64,000 bases of DNA. Origin: Amia ocellicauda (taxonomy: Eukaryota > Chordata > Actinopteri > Amiiformes > Amiidae). Below, one piece after another: positions 46,780 through 57,644 of the stretch. The notes below the pieces were generated by a model. It had not been told where the DNA came from. It made no database searches and worked only from the letters and a program-made list of their open reading frames with translations. Numbering within the stretch: the stretch's first letter is position 1; the number at the start of each line of letters is the position of its first letter. The translations under genes were made by a program, and so were the position numbers. The stretch is taken from assembly GCF_036373705.1 (NCBI RefSeq), contig NC_089851.1:57460497-57524496 (forward strand). The letters are read 5' to 3'.

Positions 46780-48175
46780 AGACAGAGGTGTTGTGCTTGC
46801 TGCAGTCGTGCAGTTCCTTCACAGTTGCCAGAAATCATTGCCAGCACACGATTTTCTTTGTCGTTGAATGCAACATACGTGACCATTGGGGGAGCGATAG
46901 CAAGCAAGAGAGTTAGATATTGAGAGTCATAGATAGATAGATAGATAGATGGATGGATGGATGGACGGCAAGGCAAGCATCTGATTGACAGTGGTCCGTG
47001 ATCTGCTGTTATGCTACTATGCTACTGACCATTGGGGGAGCGATAGCAAGCAAGAGAGTTAGATATGGAGAGTCATAGATAGATAGATAGATAGATGGAT
47101 GGATGGATGGACGGCAAGGCAAGCATCTGATTGACAGTGGTCCGTGATCTGCTGTTATGCTACTATGCTACTGACCATTGGGGGAGCGATAGCAAGCAAG
47201 AGAGTTAGATATCGAGAGTCATAGATGGATGGATGGATGGACGGCAAGGCAAGCATCTGATTGACAGTGGTCCGTGATCTGCTGTTATGCTACTATGCTA
47301 CTGACCAATTGGGGAGCGATAGCAAGCAAGAGAGTTAGATATCGAGAGTCATAGATAGATAGATAGATAGATAGATGGATGGATAAATGGACGGCAAGGC
47401 AAGCATCTGATTGACAGTGGTCCGTGATCTGCTGTTATGCTACTATGCTACTGACCATTGGGGGAGCGATAGCAAGCAAGAGAGTTAGATATCGAGAGTC
47501 ATAGATAGATAGATAGATAGATGGATGGATAAATGGACGGCAAGGCAAGCATCTGATTGACAGTGGTCCGTGATCTGCTGTTATGCTACTATGCTACTGA
47601 CCATTGGGGGAGCGATAGCAAGCAAGAGAGTTAGATATCGAGAGTCATAGATAGATAGATAGATAGATGGATGGATAAATGGACGGCAAGGCAAGCATCT
47701 GATTGACAGTGGTCCGTGATCTGCTGTTATGCTACTATGCTACTGACCATTGGGGGAGCGATAGCAAGCAAGAGAGTTAGATATCGAGAGTCATAGATAG
47801 ATAGATAGATAGATAGATGGATGGATGGACGGAAAGGCAAGCATCTGATTGACAGTGGTCCGTGATCTGCTGTTATGCTACTATGCTACTTACCTAACGT
47901 CCAATTCCCATTGCCGCCCCTGGACAGTCGCAACAGGGAGCTTGTTGCTCCCGTCAACCTTACGTTTTCACCTCTGTGTGCTTCCTTTGTTGCAGCCTGC
48001 ATCCAGATTTTGTTTTGTTTTGTTTTGTTTTGTTTTGTTTTGTTTTGTTTTGTTTTGTTTTGTTTTGTTTTGTTTTGTTTTGTTTTGTTTTGTTTTGTTT
48101 TGTTTTGTTTTGTTTTGTTTTGTTTTGTTTTGTTTCTTACGCCTGAGTGTAGGCACTGGGGAATGGGAGAGTCCT

Positions 48176-48249
48176 GGCACCGTGGCTTAGTTGGTCAAAG
48201 CGCCTGTCTCGTAAACAGGAAACCCTGGGTTCGACCCCTAGCAGTGCCT
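48176..48249 (+). tRNA. tRNA-Thr(CGU), unit 33
   Basis: Position 60 is C. Preceded by one of the longest TTTTG tracts, about 25 pentamers. Confidence 0.9.
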
Positions 48250-48413
48250 TGGTTTATGTTGGCCTAGGCAATGGAAAGGAAGTTTCTAAACGCTCAATAC
48301 ATTTTTCCAAGATGGCCGTCTGCAGCAATCAGCTTAAGGTTACTGTAGCCGCAGTCTGGCAAGGTGACCGCCAGAAGTAGAAACAATAACAAGGGGCGGG
48401 GGGAAAAGTGGGC

Positions 48414-48487
48414 CGTCCCTGGGTGGATTCAAACCACCATCCTTTCGAATAACAGCCGAACACGCTGACCGATTGCGCCACAGACAC
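48414..48487 (-). tRNA. tRNA-Asn(GUU), unit 33
   Basis: As unit 22. Confidence 0.87.
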
Positions 48488-48592
48488 AGACGGAGGTGTT
48501 GTGCTTGCTGCAGTCGTGCAGTTCCTTCACAGTTGCCAGAAATCATTTCCAGCACACGATTTTCTTTGTCGTTGAATGCAACATACGTGACC

Positions 48593-50984
48593 ATTGGGGG
48601 AGCGATAGCAAGCAAGAGAGTTAGATATTGAGAGTCATAGATTGATAGCTAGCTAAATAGCTAGATGGATGGATGGATGGACGGCAAGGCAAGCATCTGA
48701 TTGACAGTGGTCCGTGATCTACTGTTATGCTACTATTCTACTGACCATTGGGGGAGCGATAGCAAGCAAGAGAGTTAGATATTGAGAGTCATAGATTGAT
48801 AGCTATCTAGATAGCTAGATTGATAGATAGATAGATAGATGGATGGATGGACGACAAGGCAAGCATCTGATTGACAGTGGTCCATGATCTGCTGATATGC
48901 TACTATTCTACTGACCATTGGGGGAGCGATAGCAAGCAAGAGAGTTAGATATCGAGAGTCATAGATAGATAGATAGATAGATAGATGGATGGATGGATGG
49001 ACGGCAAGGCAAGCATCTGATTGACAGTGTTCCGTGATCTGCTGTTATGCTACTGACCATTGGGGGAGCGATAGCAAGCAAGAGAGTTAGATATCGAGAG
49101 ACATAGATACATAGAAAGATAGATGGATGGATGGATGGACGGCAAGGCAAGCATCTGATTGACAGTGGTCTGTGATCTGCTGTTATGCAACTATGCTACT
49201 GACCATTGGGGGAGCGATAGCAAGCAAGAGAGTTAGATATCGAGAGTCATAGATAGATGGATGGATGGATGGACGGCAAGGCAAGCATCTGATTGACAGT
49301 GGTCCGTGATCTGCTGTCATGCTACTATGCTACTGACCATTGGGGGAGCGATAGCAAGCAAGAGAGTTAGATATCAAGAGTCATAGATAGATAGATAGAT
49401 AGATGGATGGACGGCAAGGCAAGCATCTGATTGACAGTGGTCCGTGATCTGCTGTTATGCTACAATGCTACTGACCATTGGGGGAGCGATAGCAAGCAAG
49501 AGAGTTAGATATTGAGAGTCATAGATAGATAGATAGATAGATGGATGGATGGATGGACGGCAAGGCAAGCACCTGATTGACAGTGGTCCGTGATTTGCTA
49601 CTATGCTACTGACCATTGGGGGAGCGATAGCAAGCAAGAGAGTTAGATATCAAGAGTCATAGATAGATAAATAGATAGATGGATGGATGGACGGCAAGGC
49701 AAGCATCTGATTGACAGTGGTCCGTGATCTGCTGTTATGCTACTATGCTACTGACCATTGGGGGAGCGATAGCAAGCAAGAGAGTTAGATATCAAGAGTC
49801 ATAGATGGATAGATAGATAGATGGATGGACGGCAAGGCAAGCATCTGATTGACAGTGGTCCGTGATCTGCTGTTATGCTACTATGCTACTGACCATTGGG
49901 GGAGCGATAGCAAGCAAGAGAGTTAGATATCGAGAGACATAGATACATAGAAAGATAGATGGATGGATGGATGGACGGCAAGGCAAGCATCTGATTGACA
50001 GTGGTCTGTGATCTGCTGTTATGCAACTATGCTACTGACCATTGGGGGAGCGATAGCAAGCAAGAGAGTTAGATATCGAGAGTCATAGATAGATGGATGG
50101 ATGGATGGACGGCAAGGCAAGCATCTGATTGACAGTGGTCCATGATCTGCTGTTATGCTACAATGCTACTGACCATTGGGGGAGCGATAGCAAGCAAGAG
50201 AGTTAGATATCAAGAGTTATAGATAGATAGATAGATAGATGGATGGACTGCAAGGCAAGCATCTGATTGACAGTGGTCCGTGATCTGCTGTTATGCTACT
50301 ATGCTACTGACCATTGGGGGAGCGATAGCAAGCAAGAGAGTTAGATATTGAGAGTCATAGATAGATAGATAGATAGATAGATGGATGGATGGATGGACGG
50401 CAAGGCAAGCACCTGATTGACAGTGGTCCGTGATTTGCTACTATGCTACTGACCATTGGGGGAGCGATAGCAAGCAAGAGAGTTAGATATCAAGAGTCAT
50501 AGATAGATAAATAGATAGATGGATGGATGGACGGCAAGGCAAGCATCTGATTGACAGTTGTCCGTGATCTGCTGTTATGCTACTATGCTACTGACCATTG
50601 GGGGAGCGTTAGCAAGCAAGAGAGTTAGATATCGAGAGACATAGATACATAGAAAGATAGATGGATGGATGGATGGACGGCAAGGCAAGCATCTGATTGA
50701 CAGTGGTCTGTGATCTGCTGTTATGCAACTATGCTACTGACCATTGGGGGAGCGATAGCAAGCAAGAGAGTTAGATATCGAGAGTCATAGATAGATAGAT
50801 AGATGGATGGATGGATGGACGGCAAGGCAAGCATCTGATTGACAGTGGTCCGTGATCTGCTGTTATGCTACAATGCTACTGACCATTGGGGGAGCGATAG
50901 CAAGCAAGAGAGTTAGATATCGAGAGTCATAGATAGATAGATAGATAGATGGATGGATGGACGGCAAGGCAAGCATCTGATTGC
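48593..50984. repeat. Longest minisatellite block, about 17 copies
   Basis: The block begins with the same ladder as higher-order copies A-C, then repeats sub-sets of it: the GAGACATAGATACATAG and ATGCAACTATG types occur three times, near 49105, 49940 and 50640. This indicates local block duplication of several minisatellites at once. Confidence 0.9.
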
Positions 50985-51227
50985 AAGATAGGCTTATCGT
51001 AAAGCCATCAGAGGACGTAATGAACCGGAAAGCCAACTGGACAGAAGCCGGTTTGTAAAGAAGAACCAGAACCCAAAGGACACGCGCTACGCGCACCTAA
51101 CGGCCAACGTCCAATTCCCATTGCAGCCCCTGGACAGTCGCAACAGGGAGCTTGTTGCTCCCGTCAACCTTACGTTTTCACCTCTGCGTGCTTCCTTTGT
51201 TGCAGCCTGCATCCAGATTTTTTTTTT
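50985..51227 (+). repeat. Older cassette flank before unit 34
   Basis: GCAAGATAGGCTTATCG through GGACACGCGCTACGCGCACC matches 53229-53350 but is missing from units 1-33. In the array units it is replaced by minisatellite joined at CTAACGTCCAATT. Confidence 0.8.
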
Positions 51228-51346
51228 GTTTTGTTTTGTTTTGTTTTGTTTTGTTTTGTTTTGTTTTGTTTTGTTTTGTTTTGTTTTGTTTTGTTTTGTT
51301 TTGTTCCTTACGCCTGAGTGTAGGCACTGGGGAATGGGAGAGTCCT

Positions 51347-51420
51347 GGCACCGTGGCTTAGTTGGTCAAAGCACCTGTCTCGTAAACAGGAAACCCTGGG
51401 TTCGACCCCTAGCAGTGCCT
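51347..51420 (+). tRNA. tRNA-Thr(CGU), unit 34
   Basis: Positions 26 (A) and 60 (C) differ from unit 1. C6-A67 is already present here. Confidence 0.88.
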
Positions 51421-51584
51421 TGGTTTATGTTGGCCTAGGCAATGGAAAGGAAGTTTCTAAACGCTCAATACATTTTTCCAAGATGGCCGTCTGCAGCAAT
51501 CAGCTTAAGGTTACTGTAGCCGCAGTCTGGCAAGGTGACCGCCAGAAGTAGAAACAATAACAAGGGGTGGGGGGAAAAGTTGGC

Positions 51585-51658
51585 CGTCCCTTGGTGGATT
51601 CAAACCACCATCCTTTCGGTTAACAGCCAAACGCGCTGAGCGATTGCACCACAGAGAC
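51585..51658 (-). pseudogene. tRNA-Asn(GUU)-like, unit 34, divergent
   Basis: The acceptor 5' strand is the normal GTCTCTG, so the C3-G70 pair is intact, but position 66 is A, breaking 7-66. The D-loop reads AATCGCTCA, losing G19. Anticodon GUU is kept. This copy shows the state before the array's C3-to-G change. Confidence 0.8.
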
Positions 51659-52199
51659 AGACAGAGGTGTTGTGCTTGCTGCAGTCGTGCAGCTCCTTCA
51701 CAGTTGCCAGAAATCATTTCCAGCACACGATTTTCTTTGTCGTTGAATGCAACATACGTGACCATTGGGGGAGCGATAGCAAGCAAGAGAGTTAGATATC
51801 GAGAGTCATAGATAGATAGCTCGCTAGCTAGATAGCTAGCTAGCTAGATAGATAGATGGATGGATGGATGGCAAGGCAAGCATCTGATTGACAGTGGTCC
51901 GTGATCTGCTGTTATGCTACTATGCTACTGACCATTGGGGGAGCGATAGCAAGCAAGAGAGATAGATATCGAGAGTCATAGATAGATAGATAGATGGATG
52001 GATGGCAAGGCTAGCATCTGATTGACAGTGGTCCGTGATCTGCTGTTATGCTACTATGCTACTGACCATTGGGGGAGCGATAGCCAGCAAAGAGAGTTAG
52101 ATATCGAGAGTCATAGATAGATAGATAGATAGATAGATAGACGGCAAGGCAAGCATCTGATTGACAGTGGTCCGTGATCTGCTGTTATGCTACTATCGG

Positions 52200-52380
52200 C
52201 AGCAGCAGCTGCAGTCTTGGTGCCGTCAACCTTACGTTTACACCTCTGTGTGCTTCCTTTGTTGCAGCCTGCATCCAGATTTTGTTTTGTTTTGTTTTGT
52301 TTTGTTTTGTTTTGTTCCTTACGCCTGAGTGTAGAGTCATAGCTAGCTAACTAGCAAGCGAGAGTTAGATATCGAGAGTC

Positions 52381-52450
<70 letters not shown>

Positions 52451-52482
52451 GGATAGATGGATGGACGGCAAGGCAAGCATCT
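52200..52482. repeat. Scrambled terminal unit without tRNAs
   Basis: A TTTTG tract of about seven pentamers, preceded by GTCAACCTTACG...GCATCCAGA, jumps at GAGTGTAG straight into minisatellite (AGTCATAGCTAGC) with about 18 GATA units. The tRNA-bearing middle was deleted by recombination. Confidence 0.8.
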
Positions 52483-52521
52483 GATTGACAGTGGTCCGTG
52501 ATCTGCTGTTCTGCTACTATT

Positions 52522-52598
52522 GGCAGCATCTTGGCTTAGTTGGTTAAGGTGCCTGTTTAGCAAACAGGAGATCCTGGGTTTGAATCCCAGCAGTGCCT
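52522..52598 (+). pseudogene. tRNA-Thr-like relic with anticodon AGC
   Basis: The body follows tRNA-Thr (GGCTTAGTTGG, CCTGT/ACAGG, GGGTTTGAATCCCAG). The loop TTAGCAA gives AGC (Ala), one base from the Thr anticodon AGU. The 5' acceptor strand is disrupted (GGCAGCATCTT), so pairing with CAGTGCC fails. Confidence 0.8.
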
Positions 52599-52644
52599 TA
52601 GGTGGGCTTTATGTGCACCTTGTGAAGCTTGTGCTTTATATTTG

Positions 52645-53211
52645 TTGTGTTATGAGTGTGTATTGTGGTGACCACTATCCCCTGCTGGTGCTGTTGTGCA
52701 TACATGGTTCCAGGTGAGGATGTGGTGGACTACAGATGACCTAATTTATGGAACGGATATAAAAGGAGAAAGGGAAGAGGAACAGGAGAAATGAGACGCC
52801 ATGGTGGGGGAATACTTCAACCGCGGATTCATTGCACAAAAGACTGTTAAATTAATCTTTCGCCCACTTTGGAAGTCTTGACCATAATGGACATGTTATA
52901 ATCAACACTTCCATGATTTCCACGGCACCTCAGCGTCGGTTGTGATATGAACTGGTAAAGGACTGGGGGAACTTCATTGTGGACTTTGTATCGCCACCAT
53001 TTGTAATAGTGTCTGATTTGTTATGACTTTTGTTGTCCTTCCTTTTTCATGATCTTTTTGCTCATCTTAAATGTGCTGTAATTTATTCCAAATACATTTC
53101 ATTGTGCTAGGATACACACATTTGTATCAGTTGTTTGAGTTGTTTGCTGTCACATTATTCGTTGTGTGCAGGTTGGGAGGGGCTGTTAAATATCCCACCC
53201 GAACTGTTACA
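52645..53211 (+). mobile_element. Possible solo LTR-like fossil
   Basis: A roughly 565-bp stretch beginning TGTTATGAG and ending GTTACA, with a TATA-like ATATAAAAGG near 52757, lies between two tRNA-Thr cassette pieces. No internal genes are seen. The family is uncertain; it is a non-coding relic. Confidence 0.35.
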
Positions 53212-53488
53212 TCAACCCTTAGTTTTAGCAAGATAGGCTAATAGTAAAGCCATTGGAGGACGTTATGAAGCGGAAAGCCAACAGGACAGATGAAAGTTTT
53301 TAAAGAAGAACCAAAACCCAAAGGACATCCCTGCGTGGGCTACGCGCACCTAACGGCCGATGTCGAATTCCCATTGCCACCCGCGGGACAAGCTCACCAG
53401 GAAGCTTGTTGCTCCCATCAACCTTACGTGTACACCTCTGTGTGCTTCCTTTGTTGCAGCCTGGATCCACACTTTGTTTTGTTTTGTT

Positions 53489-53758
53489 TCTTTATTTTGT
53501 CTAATGCATTTTCAGTTATTTTCAATGTATTTGACTTTTTTGTTGGTGTGCAGTTTTTGCTTTTATCACGTTTTGTTTATTTGATTTGAGCACATTTATT
53601 TTAAAAGTTAATTGTTTTAGTTTTGTTAAAATCACAAAGATTTTAAAATTTTTAAGTGATTTTAAGGATTGATATGTCAATGTTTTTAATCATAAGTATT
53701 AAAAATTGAATTGTTTTTATTGATGAAAAGAAAATACTAAATCCAATAAAATAGTATT
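53489..53758 (+). mobile_element. LINE 3' tail inside the TTTTG tract
   Basis: TTTATTTTGTCTAATGCATT to CAATAAAATAGTATT matches 58170-58436. TTTTG repeats flank it on both sides, so the target was the pentamer tract. Only the 3' untranslated part is present (5'-truncated copy). Confidence 0.75.
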
Positions 53759-53872
53759 TGTTTTGTTTTGTTTTGTTTTGTTTTGTTTTGTTTTGTTTTG
53801 TTTTGTTTTGTTTTGTTTTGTTTTGTTTTGTTTTGTTTTGTTTTGTTTTGTTTTGTTTTGTTTTGTTTTGCT
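53757..53872. repeat. (TTTTG)n tract of the ancestral unit
   Basis: About 22 pentamers, directly after the LINE tail. Confidence 0.95.
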
Positions 53873-53913
53873 CCTTACCCCTGAGTGTAGGCACTGGGGA
53901 ACAGGGGAGTACT

Positions 53914-53987
53914 GGCGCTGTGGCTTAGTTGGTCAAAGCACCTATCTTGTAAACAGGAAACTCTGGGTTTGAATCCCAGCAGTGCCT
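53914..53987 (+). tRNA. tRNA-Thr(UGU) with G4:U69, probably decaying
   Basis: The acceptor GGCGCTG pairs fully with CAGTGCC, including G4:U69 and U6-A67. The anticodon loop CTTGTAA gives UGU. The anticodon stem has one A30-C40 mismatch and T-loop C56 is U, so activity is uncertain. G4:U69 in animal tRNA-Thr is known to allow mischarging by alanyl-tRNA synthetase. Confidence 0.75.
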
Positions 53988-54169
53988 TGGTTTATGTTGA
54001 TCTAGGCAATGTAAAGGAAGCTTCTAAAACCTCCTTAGACTTTAGCAAGATGGCCGTCCACAGCAAGCAGCATAAGGTTACTGTGGCTGAAGGAAAGCCG
54101 CAGTCTGGCAAGCTGACCGCCCGAAGTAGAAATAATAACAGGGGGTGGGGGGAAAAGGGGGCCCTCCCT

Positions 54170-54218
54170 GGGTGCATTCTAAAGGTCAACAGCTAATCGA
54201 TTACACCACAGAGACAGA
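54170..54218 (-). pseudogene. tRNA-Asn relic, deleted middle
   Basis: On minus, GTCTCTGTGGTGTAATCG is the 5' quarter and GCACCCAGGGAG the 3' end. Most of the anticodon arm and T arm is lost. The normal C3 is seen here. Confidence 0.75.
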
Positions 54219-54270
54219 CAAAGGTGTTCCTGCTGACACGTTTGAAGAAGGGCAAAAGGAACACTGGATA

Positions 54271-54346
54271 TGTCAGAAGTGGGACTTGAACTCCAGAGGA
54301 GACTGCAACATGAACGCAGCCTCTTAGACTGCTCGGACATCCTGAC
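54271..54346 (-). pseudogene. tRNA-Leu relic, loop TTCATGT
   Basis: The 76-nt relic is 7 nt shorter than the 83-nt gene at 8916; the gap lies at the start of the T arm. The anticodon position reads CAU instead of CAG. The acceptor is intact. Confidence 0.8.
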
Positions 54347-54543
54347 CACTCGGCAGGGTACTAGGAATGCGAGTAGTGGTCCAGGATTGCCTTCCGCAGC
54401 CTGAGCTGACCGAAGGACACTCACAAGGTGGAATAAAGTAGGCAGGTGAGGCAGGGATGCTGCCCTCACCTTGCTCTGACAAATTTAGAACCGTAAAAGG
54501 ACGTGGCGGAAGATGTGGGGGCAGCAGGGGCACCAGGGGCAGC

Positions 54544-54615
54544 TCCTCATTAGTATAGTGGTGAGTATGTCTACCTGTCTTGCGGGAGACCGGGGATTGA
54601 TTCCGGGGAGTGGTG
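54544..54615 (+). pseudogene. tRNA-Asp(GUC) relic
   Basis: TCCTCATTAGTATAGTGG and the loop CTGTCTT are clear. The T arm (CGGGG-ATTGATT-CCGGG) and acceptor 3' side no longer pair. Confidence 0.8.
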
Positions 54616-54784
54616 GGGGAAGCCTACACAAAGGACTTGAGAAGAAGAAAGAGAAAGGTGTGCAAACTGATGTCACATTGTGCAACGTTAATTAGCAACA
54701 GGAAGTACTTGATGGCAATGATAACGTGGAGCACTCTCCACTGCAGATCCCAAGCTCTCTTTTCAGCAGTGGCTGATACACACT
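54616..54784. repeat. tRNA-Asp 3' flank, left arm of palindrome
   Basis: GGGGAAGCCTACACAAAGGA is found inverted at 57648-57672, on the other side of the LINE relic. Confidence 0.7.
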
Positions 54785-57180
54785 GTGCCATACTGGCTCC
54801 CCCTTCCCCTCCTCCCCCCCAGCCTGTCCCTCCAGGGCATGTCAGTTAGCGGCAAGAGCTGCGTTTGGTGCTGGGCCTTCACACAGGCCCCATCCAGGGA
54901 CAACTCCTGCGGACCCCTCCTCAACAGGGTCCCTGAGAGGCCTCCATCATACCTCAGGGAAGGGGGAAACCAGCAAATTGGGGAACTTGAACTGGGGCTC
55001 TGGGGTCTGGAGCTGGAGGAAACACTCCCTCAGCAGCAGTTTCCCTTCAGAAGGCAGGGTGGCACCGGCCTCGGCCGAGCAGAATACCTGTCCAGCGCAG
55101 GGAGCGCACACCCATTTTCCCTTCCAGGCTGTCCACAATCCTCCAGCCAGCAGATCATGCAGCTGGAACACCCCGGTCCAGATGATGGGCATCTGGAGCA
55201 GCCAGTGCAGGATGAGGGAGCTGTACACATGTCAGGCTGTGAGCAGCTGCCAGGCCCTCAACACACTGCGGTAGAACCCAGGAAGGTTGCCTGCTGCCAG
55301 CCTGCTAATGTCCATCAGGGACATTGCACTGTCCACCTGCAGCGTCCCCACATGACGGAGCAAGGTCCACGTAAGCGGCCTCCAGGACAGGAGGCTCGGC
55401 CCGTAGACCAGCTTCTGCAGGAACTGCAGATGGAAAGCAGCCATCCTGCACTCCACGTCCACCAGCCCTTGCCCCCCCTCCTCACGGGGCAGGTATAGTA
55501 GCCCCTTTCACAGCCAGTGCAGACCAGTCCAGAAGAAGACCGCTGAGGGAGCAGCCAGCGCCATCGCCCGAGCCTCCCCCGCAGCCCCTCCGGCATCCCC
55601 TCCCAGTTCCTCTGCTCCATGGCCTGATCCCCCAGGTGCACCCCCAAGTACTTGAGACCACCTCTGCACCACTGTAATCCTCCAGGGAGTTGCAGGCCTC
55701 CCTGCCCCCCCAACTCCCCCAGCAGCAACCCCGTGCTCTTGGACCAGTTCACTTTGGTTTAAGTCCCAGAGCGAGGTGCTGATTCTGTCCACATCCCCCT
55801 CGCACCCCACCAGCACCACCACATCATCAGCGTAGGCAGAGAAGCGGAAGGGTGTCGGGCAGCGAGGGACATAAAGCCCCCCCACCACTCTGTGCAGCTC
55901 CTGCAGCAATGGCTCAATGGCCATGGAGTGGAGCATCCCAACATGGGGCAGCCCTGCCAGATTCCCCTGTACACCCTGAAGGGGGCGCTCAAGCCAACAT
56001 TGATTTTCAATATGTTTTGAGTGTCACCATAGAGCACCCTGGTCATGGCTATGAAAACAGGGCTGAACCCAAAAGCCTCCATCATCCGCCACAGGTACTG
56101 GTGCTCAACCCGGTCAAAAGCCTTTTCCTGGTCCAGCGCAATGAGACCAGTCTTTAACCCCAACAGCCTGGAGACCTCCATGATGTGCCTAATGAACAGG
56201 ATGTTGTCCTGTATGGACCTACCAGGCACACAGTAGGACTGGTCAGGGTGGATCAGATGGATCAGGCCATCACTCTGGAGAGGAGCTTCAGTTCTAGCAC
56301 AGGTCATCCTTCTTGGGCAACAGTGCCACGAGGGCACGCCTGCAGCTCACTTGCAGCGCCCCTTGCTGGATGCTCTCCTGCATCACTGCCAGCAGGTCAG
56401 TCCCCAGCAGACCCCAGAAGGTGCTATAAAACTCAACTGGCAGGCCATCAATGCCCTGGGCCTTCCTTGTACTCAACCCATGAAGAGCAGCAGTAAGCTC
56501 CTGCAGGGTGAGCTCCCCCTCCAGCCCAGCCTGCTTCTCCTCCGGCACCTGCGGCAGGTCTCCAAGGAGATGCTGCATGTTGGTCTGAGGCTCATCCACC
56601 TCACTGGAGTACAGTGTAAATCTGATCAAGCCTGGATAGGGAGAGAGTGTCCTCCCGCACCTCCGACCAGCTATACTGCCTTTCTGCCCCATACAAACTC
56701 CTCCACACATCCTGCAGGTCATGCCTCTCCTGCAGCTCCCTCATCTCCCTGGCAGACTGGGAGTGCGGCTCAGTGTGGTTCCTGTCAAGTTTGTCATGCA
56801 GGGTGCAATTAAAATCAATAATTGTCATTGTCAAGCTGTTTTAACCCCCCCACTCTCTCCCTGCCATTTGTTGGTGCATATACATTTATAAAAACAAACA
56901 ATCGTCTCTCAACTACTGCCTTGACAACAAGCAGGCGTCCTTCCACCACCTCAGTCATTAAAACAGAAACTAATCTAAAATGCCCTGAAAATAAAACTGT
57001 AACTCCTGCACTCTGTCTTGACCCATGACTAAAACAAATCTCGCCTTTCCAATTCCTGACCCACTCCCCCTCTAGCGTGCTCTGTGTGCATCTGCATCTA
57101 AAAAGATCACGGACAGGCATTTCTGCTTGACATACTAAAACACAGCCGCTCTCTTTAACGCATCCATTCATACTTTAATT
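54785..57180 (-). pseudogene. LINE ORF2 relic (L1/Tx1-type): endonuclease and reverse transcriptase
   Basis: ORF2 proteins nick target DNA and copy the element's RNA into it. Minus-strand pieces in order: an APE endonuclease part (EICFSHGSRQSAGVTVLF and FVFINVYAPTNGRERV, near 57050-56860); TRKAQGIDGLPVEFYSTFW near 56450; HPDQSYCVPGRSIQDN near 56240; motif A LDQEKAFDRVEH near 56130; motif B YRGIWQGCPM near 55960; motif C FSAYADDVVVLV near 55830; a C-terminal part RMAAFHLQFLQKLVYG near 55440. Several frame changes and a missing start show it is dead. It sits between inverted tRNA-Asp relics. Confidence 0.85.
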
Positions 57181-57644
57181 GTGTCCATTATAGAAGTAGA
57201 GTGAGTAACACACACAAAGAAAACAGACAGCAGAAAAAAATAAGTCAAGCACCCCCGTCCATCATTTTAAGTAGGTTTAGCAGACGCTTTTAATCCTATA
57301 TCCTTCTTGATCTGTAAAGCGATCTGCTCCCTGTCCCTTCCTCATCGGGATACACCTGCTTCTCCACATCCCCCGCTATGGACTAGTTATCCATTGAAGT
57401 CTCCCCGTGCAGGTTTGAATCCTGCTGACTATGACGCCAAAGAATAGTGCCAGCCCCCCTATGGCTTGTTGGCCCCCATTCGTAAAATCTGTTTCTCTCA
57501 CACATTTTTTTGCAATCTCTCTCTCTCGCTCTATGACTTTATAATATATAAATCTACATATAGAGATTGGAATCTATTGGAATTATTGTGTTGCTCTTGC
57601 TCTTCCTCCTTTCTCTGGTCATTGGGGTGACATTTCTTTCTTGT
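57181..57644. other. LINE 5' side or spacer, no gene seen
   Basis: No reading frame or RNA fold recognised. TTTAGCAGACGCTTTTAATCC near 57270 resembles the core of the common fish SINE tail. Confidence 0.4.

Larger units (their letters stand above)
9254..52482. repeat. Giant tandem array of tRNA-Thr/tRNA-Asn units
   Basis: Thirty-four units follow one plan: unique 140-bp block (CTAACGTCCAATTCCC to GCATCCAGA), (TTTTG)n, tRNA-Thr on plus, 164-bp spacer, tRNA-Asn on minus, about 110 bp, then minisatellite copies. Distances between successive units range from about 820 to 3170 bp, almost wholly because minisatellite number varies (1 to about 17, about 130 in total). Non-repeat parts look 97-100% alike by eye, except the last unit near 51 kb. 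Four minisatellite copies precede the first unit, and a scrambled unit without tRNAs (52200-52320) ends the array. Confidence 0.95.
53229..54175 (+). repeat. Ancestral-like tRNA-Thr/Asn unit
   Basis: Same order as array units (CTAACGGCC, CCCATTGCC, GTGTGCTTCC, TTTTG tract, Thr, spacer, Asn) but diverged, and without any minisatellite. A LINE tail splits its TTTTG tract. This looks like the founder type of the array. Confidence 0.75.

Noticed and set aside
9254-52482. CRISPR-like pattern of constant repeats with variable spacers in the minisatellite blocks
   Set aside because: The variable parts are GATA/GATG length changes, not unique spacers. Period is above 130 bp and the genome is eukaryotic.
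55852-56844. Plus-strand frames of 65-237 residues at 54.8-56.8 kb
   Set aside because: They are the antisense of the LINE ORF2 relic, whose reverse transcriptase motifs are on minus.
57255-57295. SINE-like core TTTAGCAGACGCTTTTAATCC
   Set aside because: Only about 20 bases match, with no neighbouring SINE sequence; too short to call an element.
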